Shown one piece after another: positions 35,949 to 47,052 of a stretch of 64,000 nucleotides of DNA. The notes beneath the pieces are model-generated. The model had not been told where the DNA came from. It searched no databases and saw only the letters and a list, made by a program, of their open reading frames with translations. Each line of letters begins with the position of its first letter. Positions within the stretch are counted from its first letter, which is position 1. The DNA lies in contig OY821517.1 of assembly GCA_963682025.1 (NCBI GenBank), positions 232,423,081-232,487,080 of the forward strand, written 5' to 3'. The position numbers and the translations under genes were made by a program. This DNA is from Cordilura impudica. Taxonomy: Eukaryota; Arthropoda; Insecta; Diptera; Scathophagidae.

Positions 35949-38351
35949 TCAATTAGAAGATTTAGCGGAACCATCGAACACCACTCTGAGTTTGGTGGTC
36001 AGACTATTTTCTTTAAGCACAGCATGGTGCGGCAGATAATAAACTTGTTTAGATGGATCATTTATTTCATTATGGGGCACAAGTTTCATATGACCCAGTG
36101 ACAGGTATTCATTCATAAGTTCAGAATGAGCTAGCATTAAATCTGGAGTCGATTTAAATTTTCTCTCCATAGTCATTAGTCTTTTCAGAGCGCAAGTAAA
36201 GGACTCACCAATATCTAGTTTTTGAGAGAATGGAAGTCTAACAGAATACCTTTTATCACGGGTAGTAGTTGATTTATAAAAATCTTCAGTTTGTTGATCT
36301 TCAACGGTAAAGCTGGGTTTAAGCTGAGGTACACTTTCAATTTTCCAAAATAACTGTATGGTTTTATTTAAATCGTCATCTGATGAGTATTGTGTCATCA
36401 CGTGGCAAGCACTCATTTTGGATTCGACATTACATCCGCCACATAGTACGTAGCCAAATATAGTATTTTGTGCCAGTAAATTACCATCTTTAACAATACG
36501 GCCATCTCTTAAAAGGGTGAAAAAATAGTCGTATCCCACCAAGATGTCAATATCTTTCGGAGTATCAAAGTTTGGATCAGCAAGAGACAACTTTTTTACA
36601 TCATTCCAATAGTTTATAGTAAGAGGAGAGCATGTCAATTGAGAGGTAAGACTCTTAAAAACATGGGCTAGCATGACAATAGAATCAGCATTATATAAAG
36701 ATTTTACCTGTAACTCGACTACTCTTCTTGTCGCACCTGCTTTATTGTTCCCTAATCCACTTACGAATATTTTAGATGGTGTTCGTTGTAGTCCAAGTCT
36801 ATTAGCACATCGTTCAGAAATTAATGTGTTTTGACATCCAGAATCAAGTAAAATATTGCAGCTTTGGTGGTTACCCAGGTTGTCTTTAACCAGAACAGTG
36901 GCTGTGGGTAAAAGCATATTTAACATTCTTACCTCAGTTAATGCAGCTAGATTCACTGATGAGTCAGAAATAGGTGCAGAGTTGGTAGCAGTTTGAGATG
37001 TTTTAGAACCACCATCCTTTGCCAAACCCGCATCCACACTCTTTACTGTTGTAACTTGAGTTAAATTACGTTCCAAATGAATACAAGAATGGTGGTGACC
37101 TTTACAGGTCTCACAAACGTGCTTTGATGGACAATTTGTCACCATATGTCCCGATTTTAGGCAATTAAAACACAGTTTATTCTCTTTGACAAAACTTATA
37201 CGGCTAGGTACAGGCTTCTTGGTAAAAGCTGGACAATAGGCCAGGTGATGATTCTGTGAGCAGGCCACACACGCTCTTTTCATAACACTGTTATATGATC
37301 GTACGGACTTACTGTTTACTTGTGACGCAGTATAACGTTGTTTATCACTTGCAGATGGCACACGTTCTAGAGCATCAAAGCGTTGATTAATAAAATTAAT
37401 AAAACTATCCAGCGTAGGAAAAGTCGTTTTACTACAATATTCAGCCCATGCTTGATGAGTTTCTCTGTCAACCTTTTTCAGTAAAAGGTGTATCAGCCAT
37501 GGATCGCGTTTTTCTGCCTCAGGGCCTTGTGCTCGCAGACCTCGTATAACTTCATCAGCAATATTAGAGACATTTCTAATGCCTTGAGGACCATCTGCTT
37601 TAGAAATAGATAAAAACGTTTCAATCAAGGAATCAATTACCAGCGAGGGCTTATCATAACGCTCTTGAATCTTCTTCATAGCTTCCACATAGTTTTGATC
37701 GGACACAGGAAGATGTCGTATACGCATAGCAGGCTCACCCTTTAACAGACCTTTAAGGTATTGGAACTTCTGGGATGCAGTTAGCGAATGATAGCTGTGC
37801 ACAGAGCTGCTAAATAAATCAAAAAACGATTTGAAGTCAGAATATTTACCTTCAAATTCTGGTATATTTAATTTTGGAAGTCGGACATCAGCAGTCTGGA
37901 TAGAAGTATTTGCAGTTTGCGATAATGAAGCTGGACTTGCAGATGTAGAAGATGATTGTAATGCTGATAATTTTTCTAAAAACGCTGCTTGGGATTCCAA
38001 AAGCTTATGCATGGCATCTTGATGCATCGTTGTGGAACTTAGTGGATCACCAACAACATTAGAAGCTTGGAGTCGAGAATCAATAATTTCACAATATTTA
38101 GTTTTTACTCGATAATATTTGGCTTCAAATTCCTTGAATTCATTATCCCGGTCTTTAGCAGCATCGCCATGGGCAGCCATTTCAATATCCAATGCTTGAA
38201 AATTTTCATAAAGGATTTCTAATTTTTCAAGCCTGGCACGTAGCTCAAAAAGTGAAGTTTCACTGTTCACATTTGATAAGAAGTTTTCCAGCCTTGTGGC
38301 TGTACCCTTAATATTTGACCTTTTATTACGTAGAGTTTCAATAGTACTCAT
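35949..38351 (-). pseudogene. BEL/Pao gag-protease frame
   Basis: 800 codons open from ATG at 38351. Residues about 1-130 are coiled-coil-like; 155-300 match the gag capsid region of BEL elements (PKLNIPEFEGKYSDFKSFF; LKGEPAMRIRHLP). Zinc knuckles lie at about 361-430 (CVACSQNHHLAYC, CFNCLKSGHMVTNC, CETCKGHHHSCIH). The protease motif is at about 500 (NILLDSGCQNTLIS; D503). The start of RT follows (LRVVFDGSAKSSN) and a TGA stops the frame where a glycine is expected, so RT is cut off from gag by one nonsense codon. Confidence 0.93.
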
Positions 38352-38540
38352 ATTTTATTAAAAACAAAAAACAGTTTAGTTTTGGTAAAATTGTTCACTC
38401 TATATTTTTTCCTTTAGTTATAAGGTTTTTACTTTATGCAGCTGGGCAAAGAATTTGCAATTCGTTACAATTTTTTTTTTCGTTTGCTATTAAGCGCAGT
38501 AATAAATAAACACGATTAACTCTCTTTAAATCTCACGAGG

Positions 38541-38558
38541 ATCACGTCGGGGTCACCA
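38541..38558 (-). other. BEL element primer-binding site
   Basis: On the minus strand TGGTGACCCCGACGTGAT begins three bases after the 5' LTR. TGG at this position is the complement of a tRNA 3' CCA. I could not identify the primer tRNA by eye. Confidence 0.7.
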
Positions 38559-38561
38559 AAA

Positions 38562-38806
38562 TGTCTAATAACAAAGTCAATTCGTTTCGTTTGATGTTCA
38601 TTTATAGACTAATTTATTTATAACAAAAGAACTTCTTAAAAATTATTATTTACATTTAAGCATTTAGTATGAAATATCGAATGATTCTACCGTTACGTTA
38701 ATATGGAAAGAAAAACAAATGTATGTAAAACAAAATAAGAAACAAATAAATAAATGTACGAGGGAAGTTTAAAAATTACTAAGGCAAACAGTATTTTTTA
38801 TGAACA
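38562..38806 (-). repeat. BEL element 5' LTR
   Basis: 245 bp, matching 32944-33188 with one visible mismatch. It supplies the promoter for the minus-strand transcript. Confidence 0.93.
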
Positions 38807-38915
38807 TAGTTTTATCGTGTCAGCGAATGTTTGTGATTGCACATATTTTGGACAACAACATTTATTAGTGATCAAATAAAGTTATCGTCCACTTTATGAA
38901 TGCAATTATGCTACA
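38807..38915 (-). repeat. LTR (TGTAGC family), part right of the BEL insertion
   Basis: Starts with the duplicated TAGTT and continues to CTACA at 38915, which is TGTAG on the minus strand, the LTR start. It is identical or nearly so to 13427-13535. It lies directly against Tc1-like coding sequence. Confidence 0.75.
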
Positions 38916-39352
38916 AGGGCTTAAATCAACAATTTCTGAGATTTCCTTTTGGGTTTTGCCCTCTTTAAAGTGTTTAATAACGATTTCACGCCTTTCAATT
39001 GAAGTGCGTCGACCCATCCTGATAGCCACCAAAATAATAACTGATATAATTTCTAATAGCACATTAAACAGGTAAAAAACATATTATGAGTTAATTGAAG
39101 TCATTTAATACTCTCTAATAACTGTTAATTCAAACACACGAAATAAGCTTTGACGTCGATTTTGCAAGTGCTTTTGTTGTTGCTATATTTTTTCTTATGT
39201 GATAAAATTTTTGAATTTTGTTTTTGTCTTGTTACACGGAGAGGAGAACACAGAATAAAATTCAAAAAAAAATTTCGTTAAATTGCATTGTTGTTTTTTT
39301 TTCAATAAGAAGTAAAAATATTCAATCACACGAAATAAGCTGTGAGCGACTG
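38916..39352 (-). pseudogene. Tc1-like transposon, 5' end with transposase N-terminus
   Basis: ATG at 39015-39017 gives MGRRTSIERREIVIKHF...TQKEISEIVDLS, the first helix-turn-helix of Tc1-family transposases, cut off by the LTR insertion at 38915. Upstream, CACACGAAATAAGCT occurs at about 39134 and 39327 as a direct repeat about 193 bp apart, as in IR/DR-type Tc1 elements. The outer end reads TA-CAGTCGCTCACAGC on the minus strand (end at 39352, TA at 39353-39354). The catalytic part is not found left of the LTR. Confidence 0.78.
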
Positions 39353-41190
39353 TATTTCAAGGATAAAAAAATGATGTGTTTGCATTTTGTTCGTAAACAA
39401 CAAAACACAACACATGATTATTCGCGCATGCAGTTAGTAGACGCCTGCGTCAGCAAGCTAAACGAAAGAAAAGAATTTTTTTTGCAAACCATGAGAAATT
39501 CTGTAGCACAGAAAATTAAGAAGAGAATACAATTTCACACTATTATGAAAATTAAGCCTTGCGCCTCCAAAAGTCGCCAGACCCGCATTAATAATTAATA
39601 ATCCTATGTGAAAAACCAAAAAAAAAAATGTTTTTTATATCATCCCAACAAACACAATTGTACACTATTATGAAAATCAAAAATTCATAATTCTATAAAA
39701 CCACCAAAATAAAACCCATCATTTTATAACACCACTAAAACAAAACCCATCATTTTATTACACCACCAAAATCAAAAACTATAATTTTAAAAAACACTCC
39801 TCATCCAAAGAGCCAGAAACCTCAAGGGTATACTACTTCAACTATTTTTTTTATCATTCATTATGTAAAATGCTGTTTGTACTTTTTCAAATCAATATAC
39901 CTACTAGTAAATGCTTAGAATTTAAATAAATACTAATTGGAAAATTAACTGTTTCAGTTTTTTTTATATATCTATGACAATAGTTTTCAATGATTTGAGA
40001 CTATAGCTACGATACTGTCATAAAAACATTTATTTATGTTTCAAATATTTTTATACAATATGTTTTAATTACATCTTGTTATATAAAATATTTCCTACAT
40101 ATTTTTGTGCTATTATTTTAGGCTTCTGTAATTGAACGTATTCATAAGAAATTTTTCAAAAGTCATTTCGCACATAGTCCAATATTATTGTATTACATCT
40201 AAAACATAAGTATCGAATTTGTAAAATAAACATGAAACTTTTCCACAGACTTGTTGTGACCAAAGATTAATTTTAAAATAGTCAAGTAAAGTCACGCAGA
40301 GTCACGGACATATTCAAAACTCGTATGCATAAGGAAAGAAAGAGTTTTAATAAAAACATTGTTGTTATATGTTAGATTATTATAGAATGTAAATTTTTTT
40401 CAATAAAAATCAATTATTATTCAACCGTCAAAAGTAAAGCATTTTTAATTGTCATCAACTGAACTTAGTAAGTTATTAACAAACCCTTACCCACCATACT
40501 AAACCCGTGTCCGAGTGGTGACGAAAAGCCGTGCCTGAGTAGAAGCTCAATCAAAAAGGAATCAACGGAACGTTTAGCATGCTGATGCTCATGTTTTTTA
40601 TGTAAGCAAAATTGTTTACACTTATATTACAAATTACAAAAGAAAAAATTTTATAATATAAAATTGCTGTTTTTAAATTCAAAAACGATTAAAATGATAC
40701 AGCGAAATTACAATATTATAATACAAACAAAAACTATTAAAGTCATAAACTAAAAAGTGAAATTATAACTAGAAAACTTTTATATTGCTAACATCCTAAT
40801 ACTAAAAATTGGAAAACTTTTATTGAAAAATTGTATAAAAAAGAAAAAATGCTATATTGCTAACATTCTAATATTAAAACATAAACAAAAATTATTAAAA
40901 TCATAAAACTAAAAAGTATAAAACTGTTATTGAAAAATTTTACATAAAAGGAAAATTGCTATCATAAATTATAAGGTTAAATTATTTGCTATTCTTAAAT
41001 ATTTCCAAAATAATCGTAGAACGATTAAAATAATAATAGTATTATGTATACTTGTTCAAACAAAATTATAAAAATAAATTTACACCACGTATAATTAAAT
41101 AGACACACACATATAAAACAGTACACGATCACTCTAATTAGACAAACATACACTTAAAACCGGGGAGGTCGTAATCGACAAATTTTCTTT
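39353..41190. other. AT-rich non-coding stretch
   Basis: No gene recognised. It holds the short tandem repeat listed separately. A GC-richer patch at about 40484-40550 has two related CCGTG.C.GAGT motifs and, with the next 600 bases, could be the LTR or leader of the gypsy relic that begins near 41200. Confidence 0.4.
39690..39790. repeat. ~37-bp tandem repeat, three copies
   Basis: Units of the form TATAAAACCACCAAAATAAAAC followed by CCATCATTTTA. Copies are slightly diverged. Confidence 0.7.
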
Positions 41191-41687
41191 TTTATTGAGA
41201 CTAATCTAATTTCGTTTGGATAAAAATAGACCAGATTCAATAGGCCATTATTCAGTTAACTGGAGCCCTCAATGCTCAAATAGAGCAAATGAAATACCTC
41301 AATAATAGAATAACTAATTTAAAGTGAAATTCCACTCCTGCTGCCCCTCGGGACGCAACACTTCCTACTCCTATTTGACGGTAACCGCGTCCAGTTGATC
41401 TCCTGGATTTATGGTGTAGAATCTATACTGGGAGATTATGAAATATTTAGAAATAAGCCAATTTATAGGGCTATCTTACAAAATGTAAGAAAAAAAGTAA
41501 GGGACCTGCTGATACAGCTTTGATTTTCTAGAATATTTTAGAGGAAAGCTGGGACAAAATTTAAAACTGTTTATGTGATATGTCACAACGCAGTAATAGC
41601 GTAGATGAATTCTACGCAAAAATCAATTATCAACTACCACTGAAAATAAACAAGGTCAAAACAAGGATATCGAGTTATAGGAATAGG
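41191..41687 (+). pseudogene. Gypsy-type gag relic, 5' part
   Basis: In broken frames one reads DQIQ*AIIQLTGALNAQIEQ (from about 41242), WIYGVESILGDYEIF, NKPIYRAILQNVRKKV, PADTALI and EESWDKI, the capsid layout of gypsy/mdg-type gag. Many stops show it is old. The copia element is inserted at 41688 and gag resumes at 46021. Confidence 0.7.
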
Positions 41688-41896
41688 TGTTGGGTTACTT
41701 GTTTCTTTCATGTACTTTGTTGAAATTAATATTATATATTGTTCTTTGTGAAAATTGTTTTTAAGTTTTCAAAAAGAAAATTATTTTGTTACTCGAAGAA
41801 AATTATTCAAACAATAAACATCTAATTTTTAGTTTTATTAATTGTGCAGTTTTTTTTTCTGTTTTTTAAATCAAACTAACTCTAAAAAAAACAATA
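41688..41896 (+). repeat. Copia 5' LTR
   Basis: 209 bp, near-identical to the 3' copy. AATAAACATC near 41814 may be the polyadenylation signal. Confidence 0.93.
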
Positions 41897-41907
41897 GGTT
41901 ATGGGCC
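41897..41907 (+). other. Copia primer-binding site (half-tRNA iMet type)
   Basis: GGTTATGGGCC directly follows the LTR. Drosophila copia uses an internal fragment of initiator tRNA-Met as primer, and this sequence is complementary to its anticodon region (GGCCCATAACC). The ATG of the gag frame (41901) lies inside it. Confidence 0.75.
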
Positions 41908-42833
41908 ATTCAGAGAAAGCAACAGGAATACCACAATTCAGTGGACAAAATTTTGAAAATTGGAGGTTCCGAGTAGAACGTCATTTAGCGTCAGCCGATT
42001 GTTTGGAAGCTGTGAAAAGGTCAGCTCCAATTACCGAAGCTGGAGATTCAGCTGCTAATAGAGCAGCAGTTTGGAATAAAAGAGATTTCAAGGCTCAAGA
42101 CATAATAACTTCATTCATTCACGATGACTATTTGGAATATATTCGTGATAAAACTACAGCGAAGGATATGTGGGATTCTTTGGTGGCAACATTTGCTAAA
42201 AAATCATGTATGAACCAAACGTTAATACGTAAAGAATTGGCAACCTTACGCTTAAAAGTAGGTGAGGATTTAAGCACATATTTACTTAAATTTGACTCGC
42301 TTATCCGACAACTCAAAACCGCTGGTGCTAAACTAGAAAATGCTGACGTGGTTTCTCAATTATTTTTAACATTGCCTGAATCCTATGATGCTGTTGTGAC
42401 CGCTTTAGAAAATATGCCTGAAGATCAATTGACCCTAAATATCATCAAGTCAAGATTAATATCGGAGGAATCTAAGAAGAAAAATCGTGATGTTGAAGAA
42501 GAAGCTCAAAAATTAACAGCATTTACTTCAAAATACAAGTAAAGATTCAACGGAAAGTGTCACAAATGTGGTAAATTTGGACACATGATGAAAGACTGTC
42601 GTGTTAAACAAGCCAAGACCGCAAAGAAAATGGACGGTATTAGTTTCATGGTGAAAAACGGTAAGAAGCCATCTGTAATCAACAGTGCCTACGAAGAAGA
42701 AATTGTTTTTGCCTTAGACTCTGGTGCTACGGATCATTTTGTAAATGATATTAATTTATTTAATATAATAAAAAATTTATCTGATCCACGTTACATAGTT
42801 GTTGCTAAAGCTGATGAAGGTATTAAGGTTTAA
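41901..42833 (+). pseudogene. Copia gag and protease start
   Basis: Capsid region 41901-42539 (NFENWRFRVERHLASADCLE; MWDSLVATFAK; LLKFDSLIRQLK) ends at an in-frame TAA (42540-42542). The frame resumes unchanged as KCHKCGKFGHMMKDC, the zinc knuckle, then VFALDSGATDHFV, the protease active site with DSG, and meets a second in-frame TAA (42831-42833). Apart from these stops the reading frame is continuous. Confidence 0.93.
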
Positions 42834-45806
42834 AAAATTGGTGAAATCTGTGGAACTAGTGATACTGGTTTTCAAATTAATTTGGTAAATGTTTTGTACA
42901 GCCCTGATTTTCGCGAAAATTTGCTATCAGTGAAGAAAATGGTAGAGGCTGGTTTAAAAGTAATTTTTCAAAAGTCTCGAGCTATTATTAAAAAAGATGG
43001 AAATGTTATAGCAACAGCAGTTAATCGAGGTAATTTATTTGAACTTAAAATAACAATCAAAAAGTCGAATGTATATATAACTAAATCTAATGAATCAAAT
43101 ATATGGCACAAACGATTAGGACATATTGGTCACCAAGGCTTGAAGGACTTGAAACACTTTAATATGGTTACTGGTTTATCACACATAGAAGATTTTAATT
43201 TCTGTGATGTGTGTGTTAAAAGCAAACAATGCCGTGAACCATTTTCGAAAACACGTGTTCGTGCTACAAGGCCATTGGAACATATACATTCGGATGTTTG
43301 TGGACCAATTAGTCCGATTGCTTGGGATGGTACAAAATATTTTGTTTCATTCATAGATGATTACACACATTTTTCAATGGTCAGTCCAATCAAGAAGAAA
43401 TCGTTTGTTGTCCAGAAATTCAAAGAGTTTGAAGCACTTGCGAGTGCAGAAATTGGAAATAAAATTTCAAAGTTAACTGTAGATCAAGGTCCTGAATATA
43501 AATCTAAAGATATGATAATGTTTTATAAAGAAAAAGGTATAAAAATTATGGAAACTATGGCGTACACTCCTCAACAAAATGGTGTTTCGGAGAGATTTAA
43601 TAGAACTTTAGTGGAGAAGATTCGAGCGATGATGATAGAAGCAAATCTTCCAAAATACTTGTGGTCTGAAGCAGTTTATACTGCAGTATATATAATAAAT
43701 CGAAGTCCTACTAAAGCTGTTCCCATCCATAAAACTCCTGCTGAGTTATGGTACAATATAAAACCAGATATCACGAAACTAAAAGTCTTTGGTTGTGAAG
43801 CTTATGCTTTGGTACCGAATCAAAAGAGATCTAAACTGGATGATAAAAGTAAGAAAATGGTTATGATGGGTTACTGCCCAAATGGATACAGACTTTGGGA
43901 TAAAGAGCATCGAAAGATTATTTTTGCACGAGATGTAAAATTTAATGAAACATGTTATCCATTTAAAAATACTAAGATAATAGCATCAAATATTAATGTT
44001 GTATATCGTAACGATCTAGAGGGGGAAGAAGCTGTGTGTGAGATCGTTGAAAATCAACTTCAAGAAGAACCATCAGAAGAACCACCAGAAGAACGGACAA
44101 ATCCTATTACTTCCATTATTTTCGATGATAGCGAACTTCCAGAAGGGAATGCATGTGCAAAAGAAAGTGATATTTTATCACCACCTCCAAGAAGAAGTGA
44201 ACGACAGCTTAAAGCACCAACAAGATTAGCTGATTATTATTTATCAACTTTTCAATGCTCATCATATCAAACGCCAAATTTATTTCTGATCTTGAGAAGT
44301 CTGATGAAAGGGATCAATGGATGTCTGCTGTTAACGATGAATTAGATGCAATGCAAAAGAACAATGTATGGAATTTAGTGACAAAACCAAGTGGAGTAAA
44401 ACTATTAAAAACAAAATGGGTTTTCCGAGTCAAAGAAGATGCTGATGGAAATCCAGTACGTTTCAAGGCTAGGTTAGTTGCAAAAGGTTTCATGCAGAAA
44501 TATGGAGCAGATTACGAAGACACTTATTCTCCCGTAGCAAAAATGACAACAATACGAACTGTTCTAGCTTTTGGAGCTAAGAAGAACTACTTTTTCCATC
44601 AAATGGACATAAAAACCGCATTCCTTTATGGTGATCTTAAAGAAAACATATATCTGGAAATTCCTGATGGTATGAAATATAAAGAAGGACAAGTTTTGAA
44701 ATTAAAGAAGAGCTTATATGGTCTCAAGCATAGCCCTCGGTGTTGGAACGAGAAACTTAATGAACATTTATTAAAAATGGGTTTTAAAATATCACGTAAT
44801 GATTATTGTTTATATATCATGGACTCTGGTACACAAATAATAATTTTACTAATATATGTAGATGATGTTCTAATTGCAGCCAGTAAAAAATCTGAAATTG
44901 ATAAAATAAAAAAGGAATTGGAATTAAAATTTGAAATGTCCGATTGTGGAGAATTAAAACATTATCGTGGAATTAGAGTTCAAAAGAGTCATGATCCAAA
45001 TGGTGTTACATTGGACCAAGAAACCAGTATTGATAAAATATTAATAAAATTTGGAATGCAGAATTGTAATACTTGTGCTACACCTATGGAGAAAGCTATT
45101 CAGCTTGTAGTATCGAATCCAGAAAACATATAAACAAATCCATACAAAGAACTACTTGGAAACCTAATGTACCTTATGGTTTGTGTACGTCCTGACTTAG
45201 CTTTTGCTGTTGGATATCTTGGTCGTTATCAACAAAATCCAAATGAAGAACATTGGACTGCTCTTAAAAGAATTTTAAGATATCTACAGGGAACCAAATC
45301 TTTAAAGCTTAATTATAAAAAGGATACCAGTGCTGAAGTTCTGGTAGGTTATGCAGATGCAGACGGGGCATCGAATAATATTGACAGAAAATCTACGACC
45401 GGATATATATTTTATGTTTTTGGTTGTCCAGTATCATGGTGCAGTAAAAAACAAACTACTGTTGCTTTATCATCAAGCGAAGCTGAATATGTAGCTTTGA
45501 GCAGTGCTGTATCTGAAGGCTTGTGGATATTTGGATTGCTTGAAGATATGAATGTTTTTAGAAAAGAAGACAATTTTACTATCTATGAAGATAATGCTGG
45601 CTGTATAGCTATGGCAAAAAAACTCTGAGTGTAAGCGCGCAAAACATATCGACATAAAGCACCATTTTTTACGTGATCATATTAACAGTGGAAAAGTAGT
45701 TATTAAACCGATTTCAACAAAGAAGCAGATAGCTGACATCTTTACCAAATCCCTGGATAATAGAAATTTTATAGCAATTAGAAATATGTTACAATTGTCA
45801 AATTGA
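42834..45806 (+). pseudogene. Copia pol: integrase, reverse transcriptase, RNase H
   Basis: The integrase zinc module (WHKRLGHIGHQGL ... FCDVCVKSKQC) and D-D-E core (HSDVCGPI; VDQGPEYKS; GVSERFNRTL) lie at about 43100-43620. A frameshift near 44260 leads to RT (KTKWVFRVKEDADG; QMDIKTAFLYGDL; LIYVDDVLIAAS, about 44260-45130). A TAA at 45131-45133 interrupts before PYKELLGNLMYL. RNase H follows (GYADADGASN; LSSSEAEYVALS; YEDNAGCIAMAK). A shift in the A7 run at about 45616-45622 separates the last segment (ADIFTKSLDN), which ends at TGA 45804-45806. Confidence 0.93.
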
Positions 45807-45813
45807 GAGGGGG

Positions 45814-46020
45814 TGTTGGGTTACTTGTTTCTTTCATGTACTTTGTTGAAATTAATATTATATATTGTTCTTTGTGAAAATTGTTTTTAAGTTTTCAAAA
45901 AGAAAATTATTTTGTTACTCGAAGAAAATTATTCAAACAATAAACATCTAATTTTTAGTTTTATTAATTGTGCAGTTTTTTTTCTGTTTTTAAATCAAAC
46001 TAACTCTAAGAAAAACAATA
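45814..46020 (+). repeat. Copia 3' LTR
   Basis: 207 bp, same ends as the 5' LTR, preceded by GAGAGGGGG. Confidence 0.93.
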
Positions 46021-47052
46021 ATAGGGCCTTAGATGTATTTATCCGTGGAATTCACGTCGACGTATCGAAAATGTTGTCAATTCAGAATCCTGGAACACTT
46101 ACCGAAGCCTATACTTCTCGCCTCGAATTCCCGAATCTGAACTTCAGAAATAATTGTATTCGTCCATGCTATTCTAAGAATAATACCATTACTACACCAA
46201 TCAGATGCACAATTTAGAAGACCATGGCAAACCCAATGTGCCATACTCCAACAACTCCATAGAATAAACAAAACCGACAACATACACAAAATGCTACACA
46301 ACCTAGGCGTATTCAACCGAAGTCACCCATACCGATAGAAATAGACCCTTCAATGAGATCACATCGTAATAATTAAATGGACAGGCCGCAAAAATCTCCT
46401 TTACCAAATTTCGGTAATAATTCCTCTAATGTTCCTAGAGAACAACAACGTATTTTTACAAGATCCAGTCCAAGACGACGACACAAAATATGAAGACGAT
46501 GAAAGAAAATAACGAAAATGAGTCGGATCTAGAATATGAACTGGACGAACTAAATTTATGAGGGAGGCCTCTCTAGCGTTCCCTATTTAGCAGCCCGTTC
46601 AAAAAATGGGAAAATTTGGCAGTTTTTGATAGACACAGCAGCTAACAAAAATGTTATTGCAGAAAGTACATCTTACAGATCAAAACCGTTATAAAAGGTA
46701 TTCAAAATATGTTCGGCAACGGTTCACGCTATAGTTAATCGAAAAGTTACAAGGAAATTTTTCAAACACCTTGGTGTTGAAAATGAGTTTGTTTTATTTA
46801 TCCTCCCTAGACAGGGGAAATAATACACTGACACTATACAATGGAGTATTACTTACAATTTTTGACAATATCTGAACGCAACTAATTATCATCATCCGGT
46901 GATAATTCTCAACATAGTGCAGAGGAAGATAGTAGTCAACTCATGCTACATTGTGAAGATCCAATAAACGTGTTTAGAAACCAAATAATATTTTCTGAAA
47001 AAATAGACTCTAACCATTCCGAAAATCCTCATAAGTACTTCCAAACTTATTA
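46021..47052 (+). pseudogene. Gypsy-type gag-protease-pol relic, 3' part
   Basis: Directly after the copia duplication the gag reads RALDVFIRGIHVDVSKML and NPGTLTEAYTSRLEF. Near 46590-46650 broken frames give LAARSKNGKIWQFLIDTAANKN, a retroviral-type protease site in which DTGA is DTAA. Near 46912-47010 a further segment (LHCEDPINVFRNQIIF) resembles pol of mdg1-like elements. Stops and shifts are frequent and most of pol is gone. Confidence 0.68.

Larger units (their letters stand above)
32944..38806 (-). mobile_element. BEL/Pao LTR retrotransposon, complete but defective
   Basis: Two 245-bp LTRs (32944-33188; 38562-38806) begin TG and end CA on the plus strand and differ at one base that I can see (near 33036). 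The 5-bp duplication TAGTT flanks it (32939-32943; 38807-38811), and the empty site is seen at 13391-13535. Coding runs on the minus strand: gag and protease, then RT/RNase H, then integrase. At least four frame breaks or nonsense codons disrupt pol. BEL/Pao elements copy through an RNA intermediate in virus-like particles and usually make 5-bp duplications. Confidence 0.95.
41688..46020 (+). mobile_element. Copia retrotransposon, complete but defective
   Basis: LTRs of 209 and 207 bp (41688-41896; 45814-46020) begin TGTTGGGTTAC and end AACAATA. They differ by one substitution and two T-run length changes. The 5-bp duplication ATAGG flanks it (41683-41687; 46021-46025). A primer-binding site follows the left LTR and a purine tract (GAGAGGGGG) precedes the right one. 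Internal order is gag, protease, integrase, RT, RNase H, the copia order. Three TAA codons and two frameshifts disrupt it. Confidence 0.96.

Noticed and set aside
39218..39598. 126-codon plus-strand frame across the Tc1 end
   Set aside because: It crosses the transposon terminus and has low-complexity K/N/Q-rich content.
42540..42542. TAA between copia capsid and zinc knuckle as a programmed readthrough stop
   Set aside because: Two further TAA codons and two frameshifts downstream make simple inactivation the easier explanation; copia normally controls gag:pol by splicing.
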